Shown here: piece by piece, positions 1-7,366 of the stretch
Numbering within the stretch: the stretch's first letter is position 1
How the letters are laid out: each line of letters opens with the position of its first letter
NCBI GenBank assembly: GCA_016933025.1
Contig: JAFGBT010000031.1
Location: 1-38,114 of the forward strand
Length of the DNA: 38,114 bases
Direction of reading: 5' to 3'
Source of the DNA: Spirochaetota bacterium
GTDB taxonomy: Bacteria > Spirochaetota > UBA4802 > UBA5550
Program-made: the position numbers and the translations under genes
The notes under the pieces: generated by a model
Told to the model about the DNA's origin: nothing
What the model saw: only the letters and a program-made list of their open reading frames with translations
The model's database searches: none

Positions 1-1
1 T

Positions 2-292
2 TCTTTCGGGTCCGTGGTGGACAGGATCGGCGAGCTGACGCGCCAGGACCGGGAGATAAACGACGTCATCAAGGAAGACGCGGAGCAATTTTTAAAAAGG
101 GCCGATAACATCATGAGATCCATGGAAGAGCAGAAAAACGCGGTAGCAGAAATCGTAAAATCAATCACTCTGATCAATGAAACCACTCAGGGCACCGCCG
201 CCGCCAGCGAGGAGCTCTCCGCGTCGTCGGAGAGCATCGCTGAAAACGCGAAAAAACTCAAAGAGGAAATCGAGTTCTTTAAATTGACATGA
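2..292 (+). CDS. Methyl-accepting chemotaxis protein, C-terminal fragment
   Basis: The reading frame is open from the left edge, so the gene begins outside the window and only about 96 residues are seen. The visible part is a heptad-rich helix ending in the arm of a chemoreceptor signalling domain: QTKN-like helices, an 'AAASEELSASSESIAENA' methylation-helix segment, and a short tail. The highly conserved hairpin tip that contacts CheA/CheW lies upstream and cannot be checked. The role would be relaying a stimulus to the CheA kinase. It ends 21 bp before the next gene, a PP2C phosphatase, on the same strand, so the two are probably co-transcribed. The sensor domain is unknown. Confidence 0.85.
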   Translation, partial: SFGSVVDRIGELTRQDREINDVIKEDAEQFLKRADNIMRSMEEQKNAVAEIVKSITLINETTQGTAAASEELSASSESIAENAKKLKEEIEFFKLT

Positions 293-313
293 TATATAAT
301 GCAGAGCGTAATT

Positions 314-2143
314 ATGAAAAAAATCTACAAAATCGTTTTTAATTTTTTAACCAGGAAAATGAGCTACGGTATAGCCGTGGCAGTATCGTCAATTCTATTT
401 TCTGGATTATTTACTATTATTAATATCACCTATATGACTTTTGAATCTTCCCGTTATTATCCTGATTTTACCGATGAATTCATATTATTGATGGGTCTTT
501 GTTTCACTTTCCCTTTTATCATTGCAGGCGTATTACATGGAGCATTTCACAGGCTGGGGATTCCCGCATTACTGCCCAGTTTCCGGGTCGTGAATAAATA
601 TATTTATGTCGATGGCGATCTAAAAATACAGGACGGCCTAACAGGCGAAACATATCTATCCATCCTGGAGGCCATCAACCGCGTGCCTGTAGTCTTTTTT
701 TACATCGCACTGATAGAAACGACGGTTATCCAGTGCATTTTATTCGCTTATGGATTTTATAAGAATTTTCAGGTTTCCGGGCACTTGTGGATGCTTTTTT
801 CATATTTTTGGCAGGTAATAAATTTTGGCGGAATCGGATTCGTACTTGCTGAGACAGTTACCGGCAGAATGCGAAGAGCATGCAAAGTGAAGCTGCGTGA
901 ACTGAATATTACGCATGAAATTCAAACGAAATCATCCATTAAATACAAGATGTATATTATCGCGGCTATAATTCTCCAGGCCATGTTTGTTTCCAATGCC
1001 TTTTCATATTTGGGTCATGCGGATATTAGGCGTGTCATATTGTATCTGCTTGTTTATTTAACTATCATTACTCTCATGTCATTTATTACCGTGCGGACCT
1101 TTTACCGCGCATTAGATGATACCGGCAGGGTCGTGGAAAATCTTAAGGAGAGAGGAGAAGGGATAATCTACGCCTCCACGATCGACCGTGAAATCGTTGA
1201 GCTGGCCTCCGGTATCAACGCCGCCTCCGACACCATCACCGATTACCGCCAGAACCTCGAGCAGAAGGTCGAACAGAGGACGAAGGAGCTCTCAGACGCC
1301 AAGGAGGAGGTTGAGGCGGCCAACGCGGAGCTGGAGGCCATGAACGACAACCTGGTACAGGTGAACAGGGAACTGGAGGACGCAAATGTCCGCTACAGGA
1401 AAGACATGAAAATGGCGGGGAACGTCCAGAACGCATTTCTCCCAAAAAAGCCGCCCTCATCTGCAGAGTACGAGGTGGCTTTCGTTTTCAAACCGGCGTC
1501 AGAGGTTTCTGGCGACTTCTATGATTTCTATATTGATAACGGCATGCTTACCGGAGCGGGCATCTTTGACGTTTCCGGCCACGGCATCTCCTCGGGCCTC
1601 CTCACCCTGCTGGCGCGTTCGATCATCTTCCGGAATTTCATCTCCATGAAGGACCAGAAGATCGGCGCTATCATGAACAGTATCAACAGGGACCTTATCG
1701 GCGAGATCGGCCATTCCGGCATGTATCTCACCGGCATCCTGCTCCGCTTCACCGAGGGTATGGTGGAGTACGCCAACAGCGGCCACCCGGACATGCTGTT
1801 CTGGTCGGAGAAGGACAGGCGGACAGGCAAGGTGGTTGCCCCCGAAGGGAGCATCATAGGACCGTTCCTCGGCGTCGACATTCTGGAGAAGGAATTCAAA
1901 TCAATCAAAATCAGGCTCACCCCCGGTGACTGCCTTCTCCTCTACACTGACAGCCTGATCGAGTCGAAAAACAGCGAGGGCGAGCAATACGATGAGAAGA
2001 GGCTGACCGCGTCCCTGAAAGAGGCGCGCGGCGGCCCGGCAGGGGAGATGCTGGATCACGTCATAAAAGAATTTTTTAATTTTATGGGAAAAGAAAATGA
2101 GTTGAAAGACGATATCACCGCTGTTTTGATCAGAAAAAAATAG
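314..2143 (+). CDS. Membrane-anchored PP2C (SpoIIE/RsbU-type) serine phosphatase
   Basis: The N-terminal ~275 residues hold about six hydrophobic membrane segments. A linker follows, then a coiled coil (about 310-370) and a SpoIIE-type PP2C domain to the end. The metal-binding acidic residues are present in 'SGDFYDF', 'FDVSGHG', 'LYTDSLIE' and 'DDITAVLI', so the enzyme should be active. By family knowledge such phosphatases dephosphorylate anti-anti-sigma (STAS) proteins in partner-switching control. An ATG at 299 is also in frame; 314 was chosen because AGAG at 303-306 is well spaced before it, while 299 has no ribosome site. The gene is AT-rich in its membrane half and GC-rich from about 1150 on. 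It sits directly after a chemoreceptor gene. Confidence 0.88.
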   Translation: MKKIYKIVFNFLTRKMSYGIAVAVSSILFSGLFTIINITYMTFESSRYYPDFTDEFILLMGLCFTFPFIIAGVLHGAFHRLGIPALLPSFRVVNKYIYVDGDLKIQDGLTGETYLSILEAINRVPVVFFYIALIETTVIQCILFAYGFYKNFQVSGHLWMLFSYFWQVINFGGIGFVLAETVTGRMRRACKVKLRELNITHEIQTKSSIKYKMYIIAAIILQAMFVSNAFSYLGHADIRRVILYLLVYLTIITLMSFITVRTFYRALDDTGRVVENLKERGEGIIYASTIDREIVELASGINAASDTITDYRQNLEQKVEQRTKELSDAKEEVEAANAELEAMNDNLVQVNRELEDANVRYRKDMKMAGNVQNAFLPKKPPSSAEYEVAFVFKPASEVSGDFYDFYIDNGMLTGAGIFDVSGHGISSGLLTLLARSIIFRNFISMKDQKIGAIMNSINRDLIGEIGHSGMYLTGILLRFTEGMVEYANSGHPDMLFWSEKDRRTGKVVAPEGSIIGPFLGVDILEKEFKSIKIRLTPGDCLLLYTDSLIESKNSEGEQYDEKRLTASLKEARGGPAGEMLDHVIKEFFNFMGKENELKDDITAVLIRKK

Positions 2144-2160
2144 ACCGGAGCGATTTCAGA

Positions 2161-3018
2161 ATGATGATAACACGACTTGACGACAGGTGCAGCAACTGCG
2201 GGCTCTGCGCGCGTGACTGCGTGATGGGCGTATGGCGCATCGTAGACGGGAAGCCGGCGCCGGTAAGGCCCGACATGTGCAACCGGTGCAGCCACTGCAT
2301 CGCCGTCTGCCCCCGCGACGCCATACTACATGAGGGCCTGGACGCGGCCCAGGCCGTGAAGGTGAATAAAAACAGGATCAACCCGCAGGCGTACCGCGAG
2401 ATCGTGATGTCGCGGAGGAGCGTGAGGCAATACCGCGACAGGCCGGTGCCCCGTGAGGTCATCGAGAAGATCCTCGACCTGGCCCGGTACTCGCCCACCG
2501 CAAGCAACGACCAGAACGTCGGCTACATCGTCGTGACGGATGCAAAACTGATCAGGAAGTGCGCGGACGACATCTTCAGCTTCGCCGGCCGCTGGTATGA
2601 CCGGACGAAGAAGGGGATCGGCAGAGTGATAGCCGACCTGACCGGGATTTCACTGCAGCGCTACGTCAGGATAATGGAATATTCCCAGCAACAGAACGCC
2701 GAAACAGGGAGGGACTTCATCCTGCACGGCGCTCCGGTGCTGATCCTGGTGCACGCGCCGGCCAGGGCTAATTACGCGTCCGACAACTGCGCCATAGCGG
2801 CGACGAACATCATCAATTACGCGCACGCGCTCGGGCTCGGGACCTGCTACATCGGGCTGCTGACCCTGGCGCTCAGGTTCAGAAAGAATCTGATGAAGAT
2901 GCTTCACCTTCCCGCCGGCAGGAAGGTGTTCGCGAGCCTGGTGATGGGATACCCGGCCTACGCCCATATAAAAACAGTGTCGAGAAAAAAGGCGAATGTC
3001 GCCTGGATAGGGAAATAG
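2161..3018 (+). CDS. 4Fe-4S ferredoxin-nitroreductase fusion
   Basis: Residues 1-60 carry two ferredoxin-type clusters: CSNCGLCARDC and CNRCSHCIAVCP, each with the CxxCxxCxxxC pattern. The rest is a nitroreductase-family FMN flavoprotein, starting at 'RRSVRQYRDRPVP' (FMN-phosphate region) with 'ARYSPTASNDQN' and a C-terminal 'GLGTCYIGLL' segment. The expected role is transfer of electrons from reduced clusters through FMN to a small organic acceptor; the substrate is not predictable. Fused forms of this type are common in anaerobes and spirochaetes. It starts 17 bp after the PP2C gene, with GGAG about 11 bases before the first of two adjacent ATGs. It heads a run of co-directional enzyme genes. 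Confidence 0.9.
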   Translation: MMITRLDDRCSNCGLCARDCVMGVWRIVDGKPAPVRPDMCNRCSHCIAVCPRDAILHEGLDAAQAVKVNKNRINPQAYREIVMSRRSVRQYRDRPVPREVIEKILDLARYSPTASNDQNVGYIVVTDAKLIRKCADDIFSFAGRWYDRTKKGIGRVIADLTGISLQRYVRIMEYSQQQNAETGRDFILHGAPVLILVHAPARANYASDNCAIAATNIINYAHALGLGTCYIGLLTLALRFRKNLMKMLHLPAGRKVFASLVMGYPAYAHIKTVSRKKANVAWIGK

Positions 3019-3096
3019 ACGATCGCCGGCCGGATGCAATGCCGTGCGGGCGCGGCCGCCCGGCCCGCGCCGGACAATGATGGAGGGAAATCGAGC

Positions 3097-3534
3097 ATGT
3101 TCAGCGTGACCGTACACACAGAGATCAACATCAACGCGCCGGCTGAGCGGGTCTGGAACATCCTCACCGACCTGGCCTCATACAGGGACTGGAACCCGAT
3201 GATACGCAGGGCCGGCGGCGAAATCAGGCAGGGGGCCAGGCTTACCATTCATTTCAATCCCCGTGGGACAAAGGGGAGGATATTTCACCCGAAGCTTCTG
3301 GTCGTCGAGCCGAACCGGGAGCTCAGGTGGCAGGGCCAGCCGGAAGTCCCCTTCCTTATTGAAAGCGAGCATTTCTTCATCATACGCCCGATGGGCGGCG
3401 GTTCGGTCCGCCTCGATCATGACATGATGTTCCACGGCTTGATTATTCCAATAATAAAGAATTTTGCCGTCAGGACAACGGAGGGCCCGTTCAACGACAT
3501 GAACCGGGCGTTAAAAGAACGCGCCGAACATTAG
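3097..3534 (+). CDS. SRPBCC (START-like) domain protein
   Basis: A 145-residue single-domain protein of the polyketide cyclase/START-like hydrophobic-ligand fold. The family signature at the N-terminus is clear: 'INAPAERVWNILTDLASYRDWNPMI', followed by beta strands such as 'LLVVEPNRELRWQG' and a C-terminal helix. Such proteins bind hydrophobic small molecules or lipids in a deep cavity, and some are enzymes; the ligand is unknown here. The frame stays open upstream to 3034, but ATG 3097 is preferred because GGAGGG at 3082-3087 stands nine bases before it and the fold begins right there. It lies between the nitroreductase and a hydrolase on the same strand. Confidence 0.85.
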   Translation: MFSVTVHTEININAPAERVWNILTDLASYRDWNPMIRRAGGEIRQGARLTIHFNPRGTKGRIFHPKLLVVEPNRELRWQGQPEVPFLIESEHFFIIRPMGGGSVRLDHDMMFHGLIIPIIKNFAVRTTEGPFNDMNRALKERAEH

Positions 3535-3591
3535 AGCGCGCGTGCTCAAAATGTCCTTGCAAGATAAAAAAATCAATAGGAGCATCGCATC

Positions 3592-4599
3592 ATGAAGAAA
3601 AAAATCATCATCGCGGTCGTTATCATCGGCCTGTTTCACATTATCTGGTACGCCGGAAGCTGCGCCTATCAGCACAGGGGCCTCCCCGATAAAAAAGAGG
3701 CGGAAGCGTACCAGGACAAATACATCGCAACATTGAAGACAGGTATTGACACCTCAAAAATGGAAGAGACCTATATAGACGCCAACGGATACAGGCTTCT
3801 CCTCACCGTGTTTCCGGTCGGGAATGGGTCGCCCACCCTCGTCTTCATGCCGGGGACGACCTGCTACGCGCAGGTATACATCGAATTCATGTACACAATG
3901 CACCGGCAGGGATTCAACGTGATCGGCGTCGACATGCGCGGCCACGGCATGAGCAGCGGCCTGCGCGGCGACTACACCATCAACGGCCTTGTCGACGATC
4001 TGCTGGCGGGCGTCAAATACGCGAGGGACCGGTTCGGCGGCAGGGTCGCGGTGGCGGGAAGCAGCCAGGGCGGCATGGTCGCCTTTTATGCGGCGGCGCG
4101 GGACGATTCCCTCGCTGCGGCCGTGTGCCACAACCTCGCCGACCTGAACGGTAAGGAGAACCTGGTGCTGACGCGCTTCCGAATGCCGCAGTTCCTGGTC
4201 CCGGTCGCCGGGTTCATGTCCTGGCTGTACGGGAGCTATTCGATCCCGGTATCGATTTACCTTGACCTCGACAGGGAGCACGTGAAGGACGGGATGCCGA
4301 TATCCCGTTTTGTGAAGGAAAATCCACAGATGGTCGGCTGGATAACCATACGCGCTCTCGGATCGATGATGCGGACCGACCTGGCAAAGCCGGTCGAAGC
4401 CATAAGGGTCCCCGTCATGATGCTCTATTCCGACGGGGATAGTATTTTCCCGCAGGCCTATGTGGAAGGGATCTACAACCGCCTTACGTGCAAAAAGAAC
4501 TCGCTCCTCCTTACAAAAACGGAACACATGATCGCAACGAACAATGTGAACCAGATCGCACCCGCGACTGCTGCCTGGCTCAAGGGCATCATGCGATAG
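3592..4599 (+). CDS. Alpha/beta hydrolase, membrane-anchored or exported
   Basis: 335 residues. An N-terminal hydrophobic segment (about 4-20) after a KKK start suggests a signal anchor, so the catalytic domain probably lies outside the cytoplasm. The fold shows 'FMPGTTCYAQVY' (oxyanion region), 'GVDMRGHGMSSG' and the nucleophile elbow G-S-S-Q-G with Ser158. A likely acid is in 'YSDGDSIF' and a likely His in 'KTEHMI' near residue 318. This matches serine hydrolases of the monoglyceride-lipase/lysophospholipase type; an ester or acylglycerol substrate is an inference. AGGAG at 3578-3582 is nine bases before ATG. The gene follows the SRPBCC protein and precedes the SCP2-like/dehydrogenase fusion. 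Confidence 0.85.
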   Translation: MKKKIIIAVVIIGLFHIIWYAGSCAYQHRGLPDKKEAEAYQDKYIATLKTGIDTSKMEETYIDANGYRLLLTVFPVGNGSPTLVFMPGTTCYAQVYIEFMYTMHRQGFNVIGVDMRGHGMSSGLRGDYTINGLVDDLLAGVKYARDRFGGRVAVAGSSQGGMVAFYAAARDDSLAAAVCHNLADLNGKENLVLTRFRMPQFLVPVAGFMSWLYGSYSIPVSIYLDLDREHVKDGMPISRFVKENPQMVGWITIRALGSMMRTDLAKPVEAIRVPVMMLYSDGDSIFPQAYVEGIYNRLTCKKNSLLLTKTEHMIATNNVNQIAPATAAWLKGIMR

Positions 4600-4631
4600 C
4601 TCGCGGCACCATTAGTATCAGGGGGAGCTCC

Positions 4632-5894
4632 ATGAAACTGCGAATTCTTCTCTGGGCCCTTGGCAGGATGATGCTCCGGGCGTCGAAAAAAAACGCTGAC
4701 TTCAAAAAGCTGGCGGGCGACTCCGTGTACCAGCTCATGACCTCCGACGGGGGCGTGGTGAGGCACTATGCCTTCTCCGAAGGCGGGGCCTTGACGGCGC
4801 CGGCCCCCCACCCGAAGCCGGCCTGCACCATCACCTTCCGGGACGCCCGTTACGGTTTCAGCGTCCTGACGTCGAAGGATAAAAACGCCTTTCTGGAGGG
4901 CCTGCGGCGCAACGACATCGCGATCGATGGCGGCCTTCACCTCCTCATGAAATTCCAGAAGCTCGCCGGCATGCTCAGGGGTGGCAGGCGGCCCGCGCTG
5001 GAAGCCTCCGGACCGATCGGCTTCGTCGGCGCCGGTTTTATCGGCGCGCCGATGGCCCGCTCACTGATGAGGGCCGGCTTCGCCGTGAAGGTGTCCGACA
5101 CCAGCCCGGCCGCGCTCGGCAACATCGCCCGCGACGGCGCCATTGCATGCGCCTCCCTCGCCGATATGGCCGGCTGCCGCGCCGTCATCGTCATGGTGAA
5201 CAACATGGCCCAGGTAAACCAGGTGGTCGACGGCCTCTGCGCAGCGCTGCCGAAAGATACCGCCATGCCGATCATCGTCATGAGCACCGTGTCGCCCGAC
5301 GACGTGAGGGAGCTCCGCGGGAGAATGGACGCGGCCGGGAGGAAATCACTTCAGCTGATGGACGCCCCGGTCAGCGGGGCGCCCATGCTCGCTGAGGCCG
5401 GGAAGCTCTCGATCATGGCCGGAGGCGACCGGGAGGCCTTCGACGCCATACTGCCCATACTGCAGGCCATGGGCGACCCGGAGAAGATTTTCCACATGGG
5501 ACCCCTGGGAAGCGGGGAGGCGATAAAGCTGGTGAACAATATCATAGGGCTCGCCATGGGGCTGATCGTTTGCGAGTCGATGGACCTCGGGGTCCGCAAG
5601 GGGATGGACCCTGACCTGATGGCCCGCGTCATAAACGAAAGCACCGGCAAAAACTTTCTGACGGACCAGTGGCCCTTCACGAAGATGATGTTCGAGGCGA
5701 TGCTGGGAGACACGACCTACAACGCCAAGGAGGCGCTCTTCGTCACCGGGTCCAAGGACCTCGAGACCGCGAAAAAGTGGGCGGAGAAAAGCGGCATCAA
5801 GATTCGAAGCGCGGATGACGCCCTCGGGCAGATAAGGGCCCTCGACGGCGACGAGGTGACCGCCATTGTGAAGCGGCTGTTGAAGAAAGGATAG
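4632..5894 (+). CDS. SCP2-like domain fused to 3-hydroxyisobutyrate-type dehydrogenase
   Basis: 420 residues in two parts. Residues 1-115 resemble an SCP2 sterol/lipid carrier domain, with 'ITFRDARYGFSVLTSKDKNAF' and 'NDIAIDGGLHLLMKF'. From about 127 there is a beta-hydroxyacid dehydrogenase: NAD-binding G133-A-G135-F-I-G138, substrate motif 'DAPVSGAP' at 244-251, and the catalytic Lys299 in 'GEAIKLVNN'. All family hallmarks are intact, so NAD(P)-dependent oxidation of a 3-hydroxy acid is likely. The added lipid-binding part is unusual for this family and could present a hydrophobic acyl substrate (inference). The frame is open to 4488, but ATG 4632 has a strong GGGGGAG just upstream and avoids overlapping the preceding hydrolase. 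Confidence 0.87.
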   Translation: MKLRILLWALGRMMLRASKKNADFKKLAGDSVYQLMTSDGGVVRHYAFSEGGALTAPAPHPKPACTITFRDARYGFSVLTSKDKNAFLEGLRRNDIAIDGGLHLLMKFQKLAGMLRGGRRPALEASGPIGFVGAGFIGAPMARSLMRAGFAVKVSDTSPAALGNIARDGAIACASLADMAGCRAVIVMVNNMAQVNQVVDGLCAALPKDTAMPIIVMSTVSPDDVRELRGRMDAAGRKSLQLMDAPVSGAPMLAEAGKLSIMAGGDREAFDAILPILQAMGDPEKIFHMGPLGSGEAIKLVNNIIGLAMGLIVCESMDLGVRKGMDPDLMARVINESTGKNFLTDQWPFTKMMFEAMLGDTTYNAKEALFVTGSKDLETAKKWAEKSGIKIRSADDALGQIRALDGDEVTAIVKRLLKKG

Positions 5895-5903
5895 GAAGCC
5901 ATG

Positions 5904-6022
5904 CCCCCTAAATTTCCCTGAGGGGGACGTGCCCTCACCTCCTTCTCCTCTCCCAGAGGGAGAGGAGAGACGGATTCATGAGCAAATTTCAAAGCCCCCC
6001 TCTGGGGGGTTTGGGGGGAGCG
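5904..6022. repeat. Composite palindromic intergenic repeat, copy A
   Basis: A mosaic of three inverted modules lies between two genes. The left module is at 5904-5928 (a C-run, TAAAT, then a G-run). The middle module at 5929-5990 contains the palindrome TCTCCCAGAGGGAGA. The right module at 5991-6022 pairs CCCCCC with GGGGGG and ends in TTGGGGGG. Copy B lies at 7147-7318 with the outer modules in the same orientation and the middle module inverted. It is translated only by the spurious upstream extension of the next gene. It looks like a REP/BIME-type element rather than a coding or simple terminator sequence. Confidence 0.8.
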
Positions 6023-6033
6023 TAACACAAGAA

Positions 6034-6060
6034 TTGGGAAAAAACACGAACATTTATAAT
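6034..6060 (+). promoter_or_regulatory. Possible sigma-70 promoter for the second hydrolase
   Basis: A perfect TATAAT at 6055-6060 is preceded by TTGGGA at 6034-6039 with a short 15-bp spacer. It lies just right of repeat copy A and about 12 bases before the ATG at 6073, so the leader would be very short. The weak -35 and short spacer keep confidence low. Confidence 0.35.
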
Positions 6061-6072
6061 ACCTGGACTGCA

Positions 6073-7179
6073 ATGAACACAACTGAATCCATAACCGCCA
6101 AAGAACGCATCCTGGACTTCGCGGGCGGTCTGTTCGACCGGATGTTTCTCCTGCCGGGTAAGATTGCCAACCTGGTCAAGCCGCTGAGGCGCACCACGCG
6201 GGAGGACTTCGAGAGGGAAATCGATTTCTATATTGACAGCGGCTTCATCGACAGGCCGGAATCTTACTTCACCTTCCCCGAGAAAGCGCCGTCCCATGCC
6301 ATTGTCGACCGGAAGCCGTACTATGACGGCGAATACCAGCTCATCAGCTACGCGAGCGGCTACACGACGAGAAATCCCCTCCTCCGCGACCGCTATCATG
6401 CATACGCCTCAAACAGGACCGGCTATCTGGTGCGATGGGCACACGGAGACCCGGGCCGGAAAACAGTCCTCTGCCACCACGGCTACATGCTGGGAGAGCC
6501 GCGGCAGGCGCGAAAGATGTTCAGGGTGCGCAACATGTTCAAAGAGGGGCTTGACGTGGTCCTCTTCATCGCGCCGTTTCACTGGAAGAGGGGGACCGGC
6601 CAGGTGAAGCAGCGCGGGATATATCTCCAGCCGGACAACCCGGCCATGACCTGCGAGTGCGTCGGCCAGACGATGTGGGACCTGTACAATTCCTTCATGA
6701 TACTGCGTAAGCTGGGAGCGACGGAGATCGGCATAATCGGCGCGAGCCTGGGCGGCCATAACACCGCCCTCTTCGTCAGCCTGACTGCAATCCCCTCGTT
6801 CGGCGCAATCATGGTGCCGGCGGTGCAGTTCACCGACCCGCTCGACCCCGACCGGGTGCGCCTTCCCTTCCCGGCTGACGCAAGGCTCCGGGAAAAAATG
6901 CGGCTTGTATGGGACCTCCATTCGCCGTTGAAATTCAGACCGAAGATCCCGGTCGGGAATATCCTGGTCGTGGCATCGCGGGGAGACCGCCTCTGCCCCT
7001 TCCCCCTCGTACAGGCGCTCTGCGGGAAATGGGGGATCACCAACAGGCTCTTCCTCACCGGCGGGCACTGGCTGGTGTTCGACAGGGGCCTCAGGGGGCG
7101 CGCCTGGTACGACTTCCTCAGGGAAAGAGGATTCCTCGGACTGGAACCCCCTAAATCCCCCAACGGGGGACTTGAGTAA
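6073..7179 (+). CDS. Alpha/beta hydrolase (ABHD18-like)
   Basis: 368 residues with no signal peptide. The nucleophile elbow is G-A-S225-L-G in 'GIIGASLGGHNTALF', with 'CHHGYMLGEPRQA' as the oxyanion region, 'VVASRGDRLCP' as a likely acid loop and 'GGHWLVFDRG' as the catalytic His near the C-terminus. The overall pattern resembles ABHD18-type hydrolases; the substrate is unknown. ATG 6073 was chosen because the open frame upstream only translates repeat copy A. The last ten or so residues ('PPKSPNGGLE') and the stop are encoded by repeat copy B, so the native C-terminus has been replaced or extended. There is no strong ribosome site. It is followed by an MBL hydrolase on the same strand. Confidence 0.82.
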   Translation: MNTTESITAKERILDFAGGLFDRMFLLPGKIANLVKPLRRTTREDFEREIDFYIDSGFIDRPESYFTFPEKAPSHAIVDRKPYYDGEYQLISYASGYTTRNPLLRDRYHAYASNRTGYLVRWAHGDPGRKTVLCHHGYMLGEPRQARKMFRVRNMFKEGLDVVLFIAPFHWKRGTGQVKQRGIYLQPDNPAMTCECVGQTMWDLYNSFMILRKLGATEIGIIGASLGGHNTALFVSLTAIPSFGAIMVPAVQFTDPLDPDRVRLPFPADARLREKMRLVWDLHSPLKFRPKIPVGNILVVASRGDRLCPFPLVQALCGKWGITNRLFLTGGHWLVFDRGLRGRAWYDFLRERGFLGLEPPKSPNGGLE

Positions 7180-7318
7180 TTTCTCATGAAACCTGCACCC
7201 CTCTCCCTGTGGGAGGCAGCAGCTTGTACATCCATGTACGCTGCTGCATTCGTGACATCCTGTCACTCAGTGGCCGGGGGTGAGGGCAAGCCCCCCTCCG
7301 GGGGGTTTGGGGGGATCG
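7147..7318. repeat. Composite palindromic repeat, copy B, with inserted hairpins
   Basis: The outer modules match copy A: 7147-7171 on the left and about 7288-7318 on the right. The middle module is the reverse complement of the one in copy A and is split by about 58 bp not present there. The insert holds two near-perfect hairpins. One is at 7216-7247, with GCAGCAGC pairing GCTGCTGC and GTACAT pairing ATGTAC. The other is at 7252-7266, with GTGACA pairing TGTCAC. The left module overlaps the last codons of the upstream hydrolase. The structure suggests a non-autonomous mobile or REP-like element family. Confidence 0.8.
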
Positions 7319-7366
7319 CTTATAAAGATTATTGACTGAATCAAGGCCAGGCATAATACTTGTCAG

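Noticed and set aside
1236..1786. Minus-strand ORFs inside the PP2C gene
   Set aside because: They are shadows in GC-rich coding sequence, with no plausible protein family.
4488..4631. Longer N-terminus for the SCP2-like/dehydrogenase gene
   Set aside because: It overlaps the preceding hydrolase by over 100 bases, and a strong ribosome site stands before ATG 4632.
5929..6072. N-terminal extension of the second hydrolase by 48 residues
   Set aside because: It translates the repeat (proline/glycine-rich low-complexity sequence). The protein family starts at or after ATG 6073.
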